64,000 nt of DNA, from NCBI GenBank assembly GCA_038030265.1, contig CM075942.1, positions 41,816,751-41,880,750 on the forward strand. The letters run 5' to 3'. A program made the translations under genes and the position numbers. Source of the DNA: Corythucha ciliata. Taxonomy: Eukaryota > Arthropoda > Insecta > Hemiptera > Tingidae. Within the stretch, counting starts at the first letter, position 1; every line of letters starts with the position of its first letter. Positions 1 through 11,908 of the stretch are shown one piece after another. The notes below the pieces were generated by a model. The model did no database searches, was not told the origin of the DNA, and was given only the letters and a program-made list of their open reading frames with translations.

Positions 1-1002
1 AAAGGTGTAGTCCAGTCAACGAATGATTCTAGAAGGAATGAGCGAAAGCAGAAATTTTGACTCCGGAACCATGTTTGGACTAGTTAGGAGGTAAACATAC
101 TAAAAGTCCCCACCCCTAGGAGGTGAGCCCGAGTGGGGGGAGCACAAAGAAGGTACCATTTCGGATTTTCACTGATATCTCGAAAACAGAGCATCGTAGG
201 CAAAACTTTTGTGGCGGCCAATTAAAGCTGACATAAATATCAGAAATTTTTGTCATATGCATGTTTCACTAATTCCTAACCGTTCTCGAAGTACATTCCC
301 CGCAAAAGTAAAAATGTCCGAAAAAAATATTTTTATTCCACGTTTTCCGTTGAACATTCTTTTATATCGTCTAAACCGTTTATCCTAGGAGAAAGCCCTC
401 ACGAAGGAAGTTTTAGAGGATTTAATTATCTTTGGAAATTGTAAATACATGAACAAATTTATATTGAACAGGTCAAAAGTTATACGAGTTTTAAAAATGT
501 AGGCCAATTTCAACTTTTTTGGTTGAACTGTTTCCAATCCATTATTTTTTATAGACATTTCTCTCCTGAAGCCTTCAACTGTAGACTATCAACATGTACA
601 GTGTTGTTTCATTTACTGCCCCCCCCCCCTCATACAAGCAATATGTGCACTCCTGTTAAACTTCTCTGCCTTTTATCAGTTCATTTCAAGGGGTGATGAG
701 CCGTGGGAAAGTTGATTCATGGAGGGGGGATTTCAATGACGTGGGAGAGCTTGCGTAGTCGAACAGTGGACCAACGCCGCGCGGGGATTACGTGCCAAAA
801 CTGTCTAGAAAAAAGTCCGATGATCTTATTATATTCCAGGAATTTCAGAATTTTACCATTCTTGTATTTCTAGTGGTAAAAGGATGGTTAGGTCTCGACA
901 ATGTCTGTTTAAGCGTTGCGTTGGGTTTAAACGATTTTGTATTCAAAATACCAAAAATTCTGATTGGAGTTTAAGCTCCTAAGCTCAGCTTAGAGAACTA
1001 GG
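1..1002. other. no gene recognised
   Basis: AT-rich sequence with short open frames only, none with recognisable protein features. A C-run lies at about 619-629. The octamer CCAGTCAA at 12-19 is the same as the terminal motif of the foldback element that begins at 1003, so an older copy may end near the window start, but one octamer is weak evidence. Confidence 0.6.
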
Positions 1003-2584
1003 CCAGTCAATATGAACATCAAACATCGCAAATATGCATGTAATTTTTTTTCTTTTTGCATGTTGTTAGGGCCAATGAGAGTAGTTTATACTCAAGTTTG
1101 CAACCCTCAAGTGTGCTCAACTCGTGGCACTCGAAAAACCAAGAAATTTCATCACTTTTTTCTCTTTTTTTAACAAAACTACCAGAAGAAAGCGCTTTTC
1201 GAGCATGACCACAGTATACATTGTTAAAGCCAACTAAATTTGCTACAATTAAAGCCTAGCCCGAGCATCCTGGGTCTGTTAGTTCAGGAAATACAACCAG
1301 TCAACAAAATACTTAATCTCGCCAAAAAGCGAGATTTTATTGGTAGGGTAACTTTTCAAGACCCGTAGCACTCAAATACCGGTGATTCGTACTTGGTTTA
1401 AAAAAAATGAGAGAGGATGTTGTACGTCCAAAATGCAACAAAAAATTTCCTATGTCCTAAGGTCAGATTTCGATTGCTAGCCGAGATAATCAATTTGTTG
1501 TTTTTAGCAAACAAAACCAAAAAATGAGGCAATTAAGCCCATTTTGAGTGCCTACAAGAAGATCAAGAGCCATTACTAAAACTTTTTTTTTCAGCTTAAT
1601 TCACTTTTACTACGCTAATCTATGAGGGAAGACAAATAAAAGTGGAATAAGCTGAAAAAAACATTCTTGGAATAGCTTTCGTATCTTCTTTTAGGCACTC
1701 AAAATGGGCTTAATTGCCTCATTTTTGGTATAACAATGGATTTTTATCAAAACATTGCGAAGGGCAGGAGTAAAATAAGCATGAAACATTAAACTAAGTT
1801 ACTTCACTCAGTTTTAGAGGAATTTGCCCGGCGCTGGGAGCACCATGGCCAATGTAGTCTAGCTTTGAACAGTTGTCAAAAACTGACATTTTTAAAAATA
1901 TCCTGATATTTTCCCAGTTTACTCAAAGAATCTTTCACTATCATTGGACAAAATGTCTTTACTCACACAGAAAAAAGGGTGCTCTTTTCAGTGGTGTCGT
2001 TGGATTTAACCTAGAACGCTTACTTCCCATGTTACACCTGTTTTTGTTGCGAAAACCCGTGATGTGCTAAAAACAACAAATTGATTATCTCGGCTAGGAA
2101 TCGAAATCTGACCTTAGGACATAGGAAATTTTTTGTTGCATTTTGGACGTACAACCTCCCCTCTCATTTTTTTTAACCAAGTACGAATCACCGGTATTTG
2201 AGTGCTACGGGTCTTGAAAAGTTACCCTACCAATAAAATCTCGCTTTTTGGCGAGATTAAGTATTTTGTTGACTGGTTGTATTTCCTGAACTAACAGACC
2301 CAGGATGCTCGGGCTGGGCTTTAATTGTAGCAAATTTAGTTGGCTTTAACAATGTATACTGTGGTCATGCTCGAAAAGCGCTTTCTTCTGGTAGTTTTGT
2401 TAAAAAAAGAGAAAAAAGTGATGAAATTTCTTGGTTTTTCGAGTGCCACGAGTTGAGCACAAGGTTTTGAGGGTTGCAAACATGAGTATAAAATACTCTC
2501 ATTGGCCCTAACAACATGCAAAAAGAAAAAAAATTACATGCATGTTTGCGATTTACCCAGATTTTTTTGTCTATATTGACTGGT
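1003..2584. repeat. 1.6 kb nested foldback (inverted-repeat) element
   Basis: The left arm (about 1003-1515) is repeated as its reverse complement at about 2066-2584. The outer ends read CCAGTCAATAT and ATATTGACTGG. The arms contain a small hairpin (AATCTCGCC, five A, GCGAGATT) near 1317. A second, independent foldback (about 1517-1738) sits between the arms, next to about 330 bp of unique spacer. No transposase reading frame is visible and the short open frames in the arms look incidental. It is a non-autonomous foldback-type DNA element. No convincing target duplication could be found, so the superfamily is left open. Confidence 0.85.
1517..1738. repeat. inner 220 bp foldback nested in the 1.6 kb element
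   Basis: The sequence at 1517-1572 (a stretch containing GAGGCAATTAAGCCCATTTT) returns inverted at about 1684-1738. A second inverted pair (TCAGCTTA.TTCACTTTTA on both sides) lies closer to the centre. This looks like a MITE that inserted into the larger foldback, or the original hairpin tip of that element. It has no coding capacity. Confidence 0.75.
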
Positions 2585-2906
2585 CTAAACAGAACTTCAA
2601 GCCCATGTGTTCGGCCCGGGCCTAAGTCCGCATTTCATGAATCATTTGAACTTTAACGAACGTCGCTGGTGAACGCTAGGATTCACGGGTAAATGCTAAG
2701 ATTTATCATCCGTTGGTCTTTCACCGTATCATATACGTATATTTATGGTCTGCTCACGCTGAACGTAAATTTGGTAGGTATATGAAAATTCTGAACATAC
2801 CAGAATAATTGTTTTTTGAGGGCAAGATAGTGGAGGTTGCAGATCTTCAGTGAAATGATTGAAAATTGTTTTGTCTCTCCACAGTTTTATTTTTCAGGCG
2901 CAGGAC

Positions 2907-2942
2907 CGGTTTCGGCCTCCCTTTATCAGGCCATTTTCAAGT
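2907..2942 (+). repeat. ACCGGTTTCG...TCAGGCCATTTTCA motif, likely SINE/retroposon relic
   Basis: ACCGGTTTCGG is followed by TCAGGCCATTTTCA about 10 bases later. A related pair, ACCGGTTTCG then CGGCGTCTTCAG, occurs at about 14769-14794. Two independent copies of the same bipartite motif suggest a shared retroposon module. I cannot delimit the element to which it belongs. Confidence 0.4.
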
Positions 2943-2985
2943 ACTAAATAAATTATATGTATAACAATAAACTCAACATCACAAA

Positions 2986-2987
<2 letters not shown>

Positions 2988-3026
<39 letters not shown>
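2988..3026 (+). repeat. (AAC)n microsatellite
   Basis: About 13 tandem AAC triplets, followed 37 bases later by a 13-base G-run at 3063-3075. Confidence 0.95.
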
Positions 3027-4047
3027 TAGAATTTTCTAGATAAGGGCGTAAGTACTGCTGTTGGGGGGGGGGGGGTTGTACTTATTGAAATCAATTGACC
3101 TCTACTAATATACCAAACACCTCGCTACACCCTATGCACTCTCAAGGAGGGGGTTAGGAGAAGCTTAATCCCTTTGGTCATTAGTTGTAATTGCGTTATG
3201 AAACTTCAAATTAATTCGTTTTTACCGTTAAAGCCGAGCTTTGCTACACTCAGGCGTGCATAATTGAGTTAAACCCCACAGCTAAACGGTTCGAGGCGTT
3301 TAAATAAGAACTCAGCATTGCCAGTTTTATTAAATTTCGTTTTTACTCTTTGACTTCATAAGTACTGTTTGCAAGCCATTCCCTTCTCAGTTTTTTCGAG
3401 TAAATATACTCGCAATCGGAGTGGAATCCTGTTCAGATTTGATCGCAATAAGACAGAGAGAAAGCCAACGAAGAAGGATTGATTAAAAGCGGTCAAGTAT
3501 TGAAGGGTTTGAAAGGGCGGAGAATTGCTGAAGGATGAGTCCCTGAAACCCCATCCTTCCACTTCACTGGCTTAAACACTTATTGAAAATTTACCGCTGG
3601 CCCCAAGAATGTTGTTATAGGAGGTGGAGGAAGAGGGACACCATAAAGAGTTTTCAACATCCGTGCGCTTTCTGTTCCCGACGTGTCCGATATTTAGTGA
3701 AGTGGCGTCGTAAATTATCCGTTAGTGCTGTTCTTCATTAAAGTGGGCGTTTTGGGAGAACGTTATATAGACGAGATGGTTGGCAGAGTAAAAAAACAAA
3801 CAAAAAAAAAGCTTAGCTGATTTTAACTATGTTGGATGAGTGAAGGGCCAGGGATCGGGCTCGAACAAAAAAATGAAAAAGCTAATTTTGTTTCCATCAT
3901 CCTTCTTATTTGAGTAAACACCCCAGAGACAGAGTAGAGGGGAAAAACTGTGTCTGATTTAGACGTCTCCAGATTTTCCGAGAAAAATATAATCCATCAA
4001 GCTCACACCCCTACACCTGAACTAATTTTTCTTTTTACTAATTGCTT

Positions 4048-4140
4048 TGCGTTGGCGGAGATTATTTCCTTAGAAAGTTGCAGGCATTTTTTTAAGCCAC
4101 GGAAAAGGTAGTAGGAAAATGTATTTACTCTGCCAACGCA
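4048..4140. repeat. 93 bp inverted-repeat pair
   Basis: TGCGTTGGCGGAG at the left end is mirrored by CTCTGCCAACGCA at the right end, and the next bases pair imperfectly. It is probably a very short MITE or hairpin remnant. No target duplication was seen. Confidence 0.45.
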
Positions 4141-5499
4141 GGGGGAGTCTGACGCACGTGTGCGCGGAAGGGCAATCGTAACTCGTTGTTATGCAATTAA
4201 CCACTTTACTTTGCGTGATTACAAATTCCGTTTCGTAAATCAGTTATGAAGGCAGCAAACCCCCCCTAAAAGCAGCTTCTCACATCCCCTTTGAGTATAA
4301 TTACTCTCTTTAATCTTTTGTTTTTGCTTTCAGGTAAGTTAAACCAAAATCTTACGACAAGCAAGCAAAGGCAAAGTGTATGAGGCTCGCAAGACCATCG
4401 GTAATTACACGAACAAATTATTCATTAATATTATAATTCATGGTTTTTCAATAGTATCATCGGGTTTCTATCTAGCTGTACTAAAATGACTCGGTGGATC
4501 AGTCTTGAAAGACATGAGATTGGGGGGTTGGGGGACTAAAAACTTGGCTTTCATCTACATTTCGAAAATAAAATTATAATGACCAAGACCGGAGATATTT
4601 TCAGGGGTCTCATGCACACTAACACTATAAATTAGCAGCACTGCACAGCTTCTCACCTATTCATTTCCATCCGACCACATCTAGATGTTATAACATAGAA
4701 TTTTAAAAACACTGAAAATCATTTTTTGAGTGGTTTTAAGTTCACCCGGTAAACCTTTTGTTTAATCGGAAAGTTCAATGGATTCCAAACATTCGAGAGC
4801 GCTTTATTAATGGATCCCCCCTCATGCACACACCACATAGAGAAGAAGTAATTTACGAGCCATCCAATAGATTCCTGGGAGCTACCTTGAATGCCCCTCC
4901 CTTTCCAACCGAAACAAAAGCGTAAGTTTGCTTTTTGGATTCAAGATCGATCGAGTAAACATCTTTTTATACCTATTGCTGAGCAGTGGCGTGAAAAAAT
5001 TGGGAGGGTTTGAGGACTTGGTTAAAACTATAATTGGTCGCGGTAAGATAACTTAAAATTAAACTACAGAGGGGACACGAAAATAGAGCCGATTGGTAAG
5101 AGAAAAATACTTGTTCGTACTACTTATAACGGAAGAGCTTCTTTCCGCACCTAGAACCCCCTCGAAAGTGACATTTTTCGAACTGTAACGATATTAAACC
5201 ATATTGTAACAGTACGATATGAAAACTTTGGCCTCAGTTTAGCCGTCTATGTAGACTGTAGGCTGACCGGCTGAAAGGCTCTTTCTACGTCTTATAACTC
5301 GGCTTTGAGTGAAGCCAGGCTATAAGATCAAGTTTAGTGTTGATTTAGTCAAGATGATGATTATTAATGCATTACGATGTTTTAAGTAGTACGAAAAATA
5401 GCGTTCGTCAAACAACACTCGCACGATATTTTCCACTTTCCGTACTTGTTCTGAAAAATACTATTAGGGTAAACATCAGTCGTGGGATTTGAAGCCTAT
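4141..5499. other. no gene recognised
   Basis: AT-rich, with many stops in all frames. No repeat of convincing length was found on either strand. Confidence 0.55.
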
Positions 5500-5777
5500 A
5501 GGTTGATATCATGGAGGTAGGAACAAGTGGAGAGAGAGAAAGGCTTTTTTAATGTAGAAACATGTGAAGCCGGGTTTTCCGCCATTACACACCCACTGTT
5601 ATCGTTCACCTAGAGAGTACGGGAGGGGAATTCATCACTTTTTCAATGATCAAGTATCAAATTGTCAATGTTTTTGTTGGGTAAGGCCTGATAACAGATG
5701 GTGTGTAGTAATGGAGACCAGCTTCACGAAAAATGCGTTTCACTCCCTCCACTTGTTCCTACCTCCAAGGTTGATAT
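5500..5777. mobile_element. 258 bp Mutator-like MITE with 10 bp target duplication
   Basis: The element occupies about 5510-5767. Its terminal inverted repeats start TGGAGGTAGGAACAAGTGGA (5512) and end in the reverse complement at 5767. The pairing continues inward through GTGAAGCC/AGCTTCAC and the CATTACACACC/GTGTGTAGTAATG block, so the whole unit folds back. AGGTTGATAT is repeated exactly at 5500-5509 and 5768-5777. A 9-10 bp duplication is typical of the Mutator (MULE) superfamily. No transposase is present, so it must have been mobilised in trans. Confidence 0.85.
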
Positions 5778-7790
5778 AGTACTATAGTTTGACGTAAATA
5801 TTAGATTACATAACCTTCGCTCCATAACCAGGTTATATAACCTTCTTTTCCCTCGTATTTCAGTGTCAGAAAATTCTATTTACCCTTTCGAAAATCTAAT
5901 TCCGGTATAGGTTAATAATACACCGTTCTTTGTGGGGTTTTTTCATGACACTTGCTGACTTGTAAATAAAGACTGTACAGCCCCATTGATCTCTGTCACT
6001 ACACCTGTCATTTTCTGATGTCCTCCTCCTCTTCTTAAAAAAAAAAAAAAAAATGAGGGAGGATAGATAAGAAAGTGAAGGGCTTTTAAGTCAATAAAGA
6101 GTCTCTATGGAAGAAATGGAAAACGAGTGAAGTGATTGCCCTTTCCCCCAGCAACGCCAAAGATACTTAAAGAACCGGATAAATGGCCAAGGTTATGACA
6201 TCTTGGTTTTGCCGAATGATGGATGTATGTAGCCCGTTCATCCCTTTAACAATAAGCTCTAACTTACTTTGCAAAAAGTCACTAGCAAAAAATCGTATGA
6301 AGTATTCAATAAATTCGTAGTTACGCCTTTTTAAAAATACGGAAAACCCGCTTTTATTCGTCAACCCCACGGCAACCCCCTGTGATCGTTTTAATTAGTT
6401 TGGAATTCGCGTGTTAGAGGGGAAAACCCCTTCGTAGTTGTCTCTAACTCGGTAGTGGAGCAATTAATGATTCAAAAATGAAATTAGGGAGAGTTAAATT
6501 GGAAAATCGTCCAAAATGATAGCCCAAGCCTTTGTACTTTTCGAATCATCAACTTCAATTTGCGGTGGATTTTCACCGCACTCACCATATTTTTGTTTGA
6601 CTCTTCTCGGTTGTTTTAAGAAACAAACAATCGAAGAACAACCGATCTGATTGGTGTTCGATTTTTTAAAAAAAGGACCGATGACCATGTTTTTACTTTA
6701 TCGAATCCATCGCTTGAAAAAACATTGCTATACACAACCACGAGTAGAACGTGGAATGTGTGCTTATTCTCTACATATCTGGGCTCAGTAATGTTCATCT
6801 TAAATATGTAATGCCAGGACCAAGGAGATAACCTGAAAAAAATTTAACTAAACGTGATAAGCGAAAAGGGTTTAATGGAAGACGACTGTCTAGGTAGGCT
6901 TACTCTATGTATACTAGTCCAAATATACTTTATAACTCAATTTGTAAAAAGTCCAAACTCTCTTCATAAAAACCTCTCTCGTGAATGTGGTTGTCAACAT
7001 CCTATTCAGTGAGACGCCAGACTTCGGCACGTGCGGTCGCGGACCTTGAATGACACCTGTTTAGTTTTACTGGTTTTGTCATCCAGAGGCCTAAGCTTCA
7101 TGACAGGGTGGAACATTCCCAGAGGTTTCATTCCAAGAAGCTCCTTTTCGTACCAAATAATCAAACGATCACCACCTCAAGTAGTCTTGGTCAAAGCTTT
7201 CGCATGCATGTGTGCAACGTTTACTGCGAGAAACGCCCTCGGAGTCCTATCATTGCGTTTGCGTATTGTGTGTGACCACGAAGCATCATTTTTACCCGAG
7301 AAACTGAAGCAAAAGTTCAGAACGACACTCTACAAACGCTAATCCCACTATGAACACTAAAATCAATCGATTCTCACTCACACACGATTGATATTTTAAA
7401 GCCGCGAGTTTTTAACCACGTGTTGATTTATTATCAACTGCTACTTGCATGTAGCTGTATAAATCTTGAACATTGTTACCAGACAGGAATAATTATAAGA
7501 CCTTGGGTGAATAGTTATCCATTTACAGGGAGAGGGAGGTTTTGTGGCCACCATTAGCAGTAAAATTATCCCTTGCCCTGGAAACTGGCCAAAACGCTTG
7601 TCTCACAGGAAGGATCCCTTAAATGACTTGTCTGACCGAAAATCCGTTTCCATTTTTGGGTTCTGTGAAGGAAATTGGAACTTTGGCCTGAGAATCAGTT
7701 CGCTTGGCCGACAACCAGAACCCCAGAGTCGTATTTTTAGTCATAAGTTCATAACAAATATAAATTGAGCTACAAACTGCCGTTAAGCGG
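5778..7790. other. no gene recognised
   Basis: Contains a poly-A run at about 6038-6053 and several short open frames without recognisable motifs. The longest, a 103-codon frame at 7031-7342 on the plus strand, has no domain I can identify and no clear coding bias. Confidence 0.5.
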
Positions 7791-8392
7791 CCCATACACG
7801 TACAATAGATAATGCGCAAACTAGGCGTTGTGCAATAAAATTGAACACTTGTGGGTAGTATTGATGGGTTGCACAATATATAATAATAAACCAATTTTTT
7901 ATCCGTAAACATCTGGAAACAAAATAATGGCCGCGTTGCAAAACTTCAGAATTGTTCAGCGCTCAATGAGCTCTTAGTCTTAGTCAAAACAGTCAATCTA
8001 GCTCAGCGCTGATTAAGTGTTTAATAATCCAATAAAACACGTTCCGAGGTGTTTCGATAGCCTTTTTCATCGCGATGAAATCTTGCTGCCCTCTCTTTTT
8101 CAAAGTTGACAACAAAATGAAGAAAAGGAATATTATTAGTTTTTAAACCATAAAACTTGATTAATATTTTTTTAAAATTATACGGCTTATTGCAATAAGC
8201 CAAAAGAATAAAAATAAAATATTAATGAAGGAAAGGAAGTTACTAACCTTCCGGCTTTGATAACGAGGAGGTGAAAACTCACAAATCACCGTTGCAAAAC
8301 TCCAGTAGGCACTTAATTGTACACTTCAGCGTTTAAACACGAGCCCCGAGTTTTGCAACGCAACCATTGTACAAATTATTGTACGTCTATGG
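7791..8392. repeat. nested 0.6 kb foldback
   Basis: The outer pair is CCATACACGTACAATA (about 7792) with TATTGTACGTCTATGG (8377-8392). The inner pair is GCGTTGCAAAACTT (about 7933) with GAGTTTTGCAACGC (about 8348). The two pairs are concentric, which suggests one foldback element or one MITE inside another. Divergence between the arms indicates age. No coding content. Confidence 0.5.
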
Positions 8393-8645
8393 AACCCTTT
8401 AGTGTCTTGACAAATTGAGCGTTTTACCCGCCACCGGGTTTTCCGTTGGCGCCTTCCAACACTGTACAGTCCATGGTGATGACATATTACGACGGTTTCC
8501 CGCCTGTGGTTTTCGTGTATAACGGAAAAACGCCCAAGGGGCAAGTACGAAGGGGGTTATAATTTTAACACGGCGTTATCCTATCATAATTAAAACGGTT
8601 GCCACGTCGACACCACCCGTGGTATTTCATGTAACACCCTTTCGT

Positions 8646-8692
8646 ACGTCATAGCCCCAGTACGTCATAGTACTTAGACGTCATCACGTCAT
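8646..8692 (+). promoter_or_regulatory. cluster of four ACGTCAT (CRE-like half/variant) sites
   Basis: ACGTCAT occurs at 8646, 8662, 8678 and 8686, with start spacing of 16, 16 and 8 bases. A perfect palindromic TGACGTCA lies nearby at 8884-8891. Such sites are bound by CREB/ATF-family bZIP factors. No gene start can be seen close by, so this may be a short tandem repeat with no regulatory role. Confidence 0.3.
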
Positions 8693-9053
8693 GTGTAGCC
8701 ACCCTCAGAAAGCCCGCCATCTCTCAAATAAAAGTGATTCGTAGTCCAAAGGGAACGATACCCCGGCCAAAATCAGGCGCTCTTCAGCGATTGAATAATT
8801 GTCAAAATTCACAAGATAAGTGACGTATAGAGCTTAAAAGGGAGTTATTGCATAACCGTCTGACAGTTAACGTTTACGGTTATGTGACGTCACCATAAGC
8901 GTAACCGGTTGTGCCGGTGGAAGAAGAATTATCCGTTTCCACGGTCACTGAAAGAAAGTTTTTGGTATAAACTTATTGGTATAAAGGTCTGATGCCCATA
9001 TTTATTCATAAATTTTATGAATACATTTTATGAATACGTTCCTTAAAATTAAC

Positions 9054-9282
9054 GAACCTTGAAATTTGTTAGAACAAATGATTTTATTGTGCTCAAAACA
9101 GTTTTGAAAGGTTCCTTGACGCAAAAAACCCGTTGAGAACAGTTTTTACCACAATAAAAACATCTGTTACAACAAATTCACAACAATATCAACAAAAAGG
9201 GTACCTTAGTGTCAAGGAACCCTTGAAATTCGTTAGAATATGTTTTTATTGTGATCAAAACTGTTCTTAACGGTTCCTTGTC
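9054..9282. repeat. three copies of a 65 bp unit, orientation +/-/+
   Basis: The unit at 9054-9120 (AACCTTGAAATTTGTTAGAA ... AAAGGTTCCTTGAC) is repeated directly at about 9217-9282 and in inverted form at about 9129-9180. Each outer copy starts with CCTTGAAAT and ends with GGTTCCTTG. The arrangement is that of a foldback element with an extra duplicated arm. Confidence 0.7.
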
Positions 9283-10722
9283 TCCTCTAAAGCTGAGTTT
9301 ACACGGAGCGAAACTTCTGGTTTCGCTGTACCGAATGTGTCAGCGAGTTTCCTCGTAAAACAGTGTGAGCCGGCAACTTGAGCAAGGCAATCGATAGTTG
9401 ATTTCAATTTGGGTAAACTTGGGCAGAGCCTGACAATCGGTTTTTCTGAATCATTTGGCATCATTGTGTTTCGCCTTCATGACCATTTTGTACTTCAACA
9501 AGAATTGTTCACTTACGCAAATCAACTCATTAATATACGATAATTTATTTGTTCTTTGATTTTCCTCCAAGAGCCTACACATTGAGCCTTTTACTATGGC
9601 CCAGGTCCAGGATCTTTGGGGTTCCGTAAATCTTAGTAATGTTTGTATTATTCGTCAATCAAACGGAAAACTTCCTCTTGACCGTTCTTCTCGCAGGGAT
9701 CTAGAGAGAAACATCTGTTTTAATGAATTTCAAGGGCTCCTTAATGTCAAGAAACGTTCATAAATACGGGCACTAGTTTCCGTTTTTTCCAACTCTCTTC
9801 GGATCAGTTATTAATATTATTGGCACAAAAACTATAGATGTAGCGCTTGACGCTCATCATTGTTATTATTTTTGTCCTAGCCGTGTGGTGCTCTGTTCCC
9901 CTATTCTGTAACTCGTAACGCCTGCGTTAGCAAACTCAGCTGATTACTTTCAATTATTCACCTTGTTTATTTCGCTATCGCACGCGTTAAGATTTACAGA
10001 ATAGATGGGCTGGGGGACTATTCTGTAACTTTTCCGCATCGGATTATCTATCAAAAAGTCACCTGATTCCATTGATTTTTAAATGAAACGAATGAAATCA
10101 CATGCCTTTCCGATACTACATGCCTACTCGATCAAGATACAGTTTTATTTATTTGATGTTGTTACTTTCATTTGACTCATTTTCATGAAGAATTACATTA
10201 AACATTATGCCGAAGTCCTCGCGCTATAAGTGGGGAGAAAATCCTCCCCTGGATGTTACCAAAAATCATCTCCCCTCCTCCTGGCAGCGTCAATTGGAGG
10301 CAAGTGGCTTCCAACCCCCCCCCCCCCCCTGATAGACACTACTGACCGTAAACGATTACCCGTACACCAAAAACATTGTCATTCAAACTCCACTACCTCG
10401 CCTCGCATTGGTACAATGTGACGATAATGTAGCTTTGAAGCAAGGAGGTATTCCCTGATGCAAAAGAAGAGTGAGGGAGGAATTGGGAAGCTTCAATTTC
10501 ATCGCGGCCCCGTTTGGCAGCATCTCAAGAATGTATAGGGTTCTGGGCCTACAATATCACGTTCAAACGATTTTTACCTTCATTATCATGAGGGATGAAA
10601 AATAGTTGTATTCCTTCAAATGAGGTGACGTGATGAAACGAACCTTGTTACCTCTCTCCCAGGCTTACTATTAATGACTTGAAAAAGTATCAGCTATAAA
10701 AAGACATCAAAACAGACTATTT
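9283..10722. other. no gene; possible decayed MITE ends
   Basis: The phrase TGAGTTTACACGGAGCGAAA at about 9294 resembles the start of the foldback at 59298. CTATTCTGTAACTCGTAACG (9901) partly pairs with GTTAAGATTTACAGAATAG near 9986-10004, and CTATTCTGTAACTTTT recurs at 10019. A C-run lies at about 10315-10329. No convincing coding frame. Confidence 0.45.
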
Positions 10723-10853
10723 TTAGGCCTGTTTTCACCAACGCCGATCAACAACTAATCACGATTACAACAGCATTTTGTATCAGACAAATTATGGTCG
10801 CTAATGGCAACTAATCTCGATCAATTCTAAACTAAGTTAGTGAAAACGGGTCT
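10723..10853. repeat. 131 bp foldback MITE, TTTTCACCAAC family
   Basis: The left end TAGGCCTGTTTTCACCAAC pairs with the right end TTAGTGAAAACGGGTCT, and the pairing continues through GATTACAA...ATTATGG. The same terminal motif and internal block (ACTAATCACGATTA, TTGGCAACTAATC) occur in the larger element at 45901-46516, so they form one family. Confidence 0.75.
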
Positions 10854-10855
10854 TG

Positions 10856-10996
10856 TGGTGGATTTCACCACCTCGGGTTAAGGTTCGGCTTAAAATTAAA
10901 TCGGTCTTAAGGGAAAAAATCTGTCGAATTTTATGTAAATCAGGTACGTTCGGCTTAGTTAAGACGAACCTTAAGCCGAAGTGATGAAATCCACCA
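10856..10996. repeat. 141 bp foldback MITE
   Basis: TGGTGGATTTCACCACCTCG at the left end pairs with a right end containing GAAGTGATGAAATCCACCA. The inner TTAAGGTTCGGCTTA pairs with TAAGACGAACCTTAA. It begins two bases after the preceding foldback, so two different hairpin elements sit back to back. Confidence 0.75.
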
Positions 10997-11868
10997 TTAG
11001 TATTTTTGACATTGAATTAGACAGCGACGCTATTGTGACTGTGTTAAGAGCTGGTTTTACACGAAACCGGGGCATTATCGCCCTGGGGGTGGGTGGGGCA
11101 TTATCGCTTTTTAGTCGAAACATCCAAGCGCCCGGAGAGGGAATAAAATGAAACGATAGAGGAAGAAAATAGGTTGCACACCAGCGGAAGAGGAAAATAG
11201 CCCTCCCCCCCTCTACAGTTGCTCGCTGATTCAACTTGCCGAATGTTTTTATGGACGATCTTTCGGAGTTGAAGGTGAAAAGTTTTATGTAATGAAATGA
11301 TACTATCTAGCACAGGCGTTCTGATTCTAACGTTTCAATTCTTGTATCTATTCCTACCGGTTTTATTGTATTATTGATTTTGTCGCCTTATTTTTTCTTG
11401 GAAAATTCCGGGCTTTTCCCACCAATAAGTCATCTCTCAGTATAGGAGGTGAATTTCAGTTGATTGTCGTCTCGACCTCCTTAAATATGGATCTTGAGTG
11501 AACTCGTTTATTTTCCTTACGCTGAGGAGAGTGAACGTACAAAAAACTGAACCCTCCGACTCTCTTTTCTCCCTGATTTTCCGATCCTCCCGAGATTTCA
11601 TAAATGAAATTATGCACTCTTTTTTATTATGGCTTGCCTGGGCGTCATTTTTCACTGACATCTGCTAATAAGATAAAACCCCGCGTCGTTTTCCCAAACG
11701 CCCTTGGTGATGCTCTACACCGCGCGGGCTGGAGAGGTCAGGGCAAAATGTATAGGTTCTATGCGGGCTAGAAGTGGAAAGAGGGGTTGCGAGCTAGTTT
11801 TACGAATAATACCGCAATGCCGTTGTTGGACTGGGTGATACAATGTGGGATGGTAGGAGGGGGCAGTG

Positions 11869-11908
<40 letters not shown>

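Larger units (their letters stand above)
2585..4047. other. no gene; simple repeats and one shared motif
   Basis: No protein-like frame was recognised. The stretch holds the ACCGGTTTCGG motif, the AAC microsatellite and the G-run listed separately. The rest is AT-rich unique-looking sequence. Confidence 0.6.

Noticed and set aside
7031..7342. 103-codon frame as a small secreted or membrane protein
   Set aside because: Hydrophobic residues are scattered, no signal peptide is convincing and no family is recognised.
8326..8544. Minus-strand arginine/histidine-rich frame
   Set aside because: Short, overlaps the edge of a foldback, and has no supporting start or splice signals.
9054..9282. CRISPR-like array
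   Set aside because: Only three copies in mixed orientation with degenerate sequence and no uniform spacers, in a eukaryotic transposon setting.
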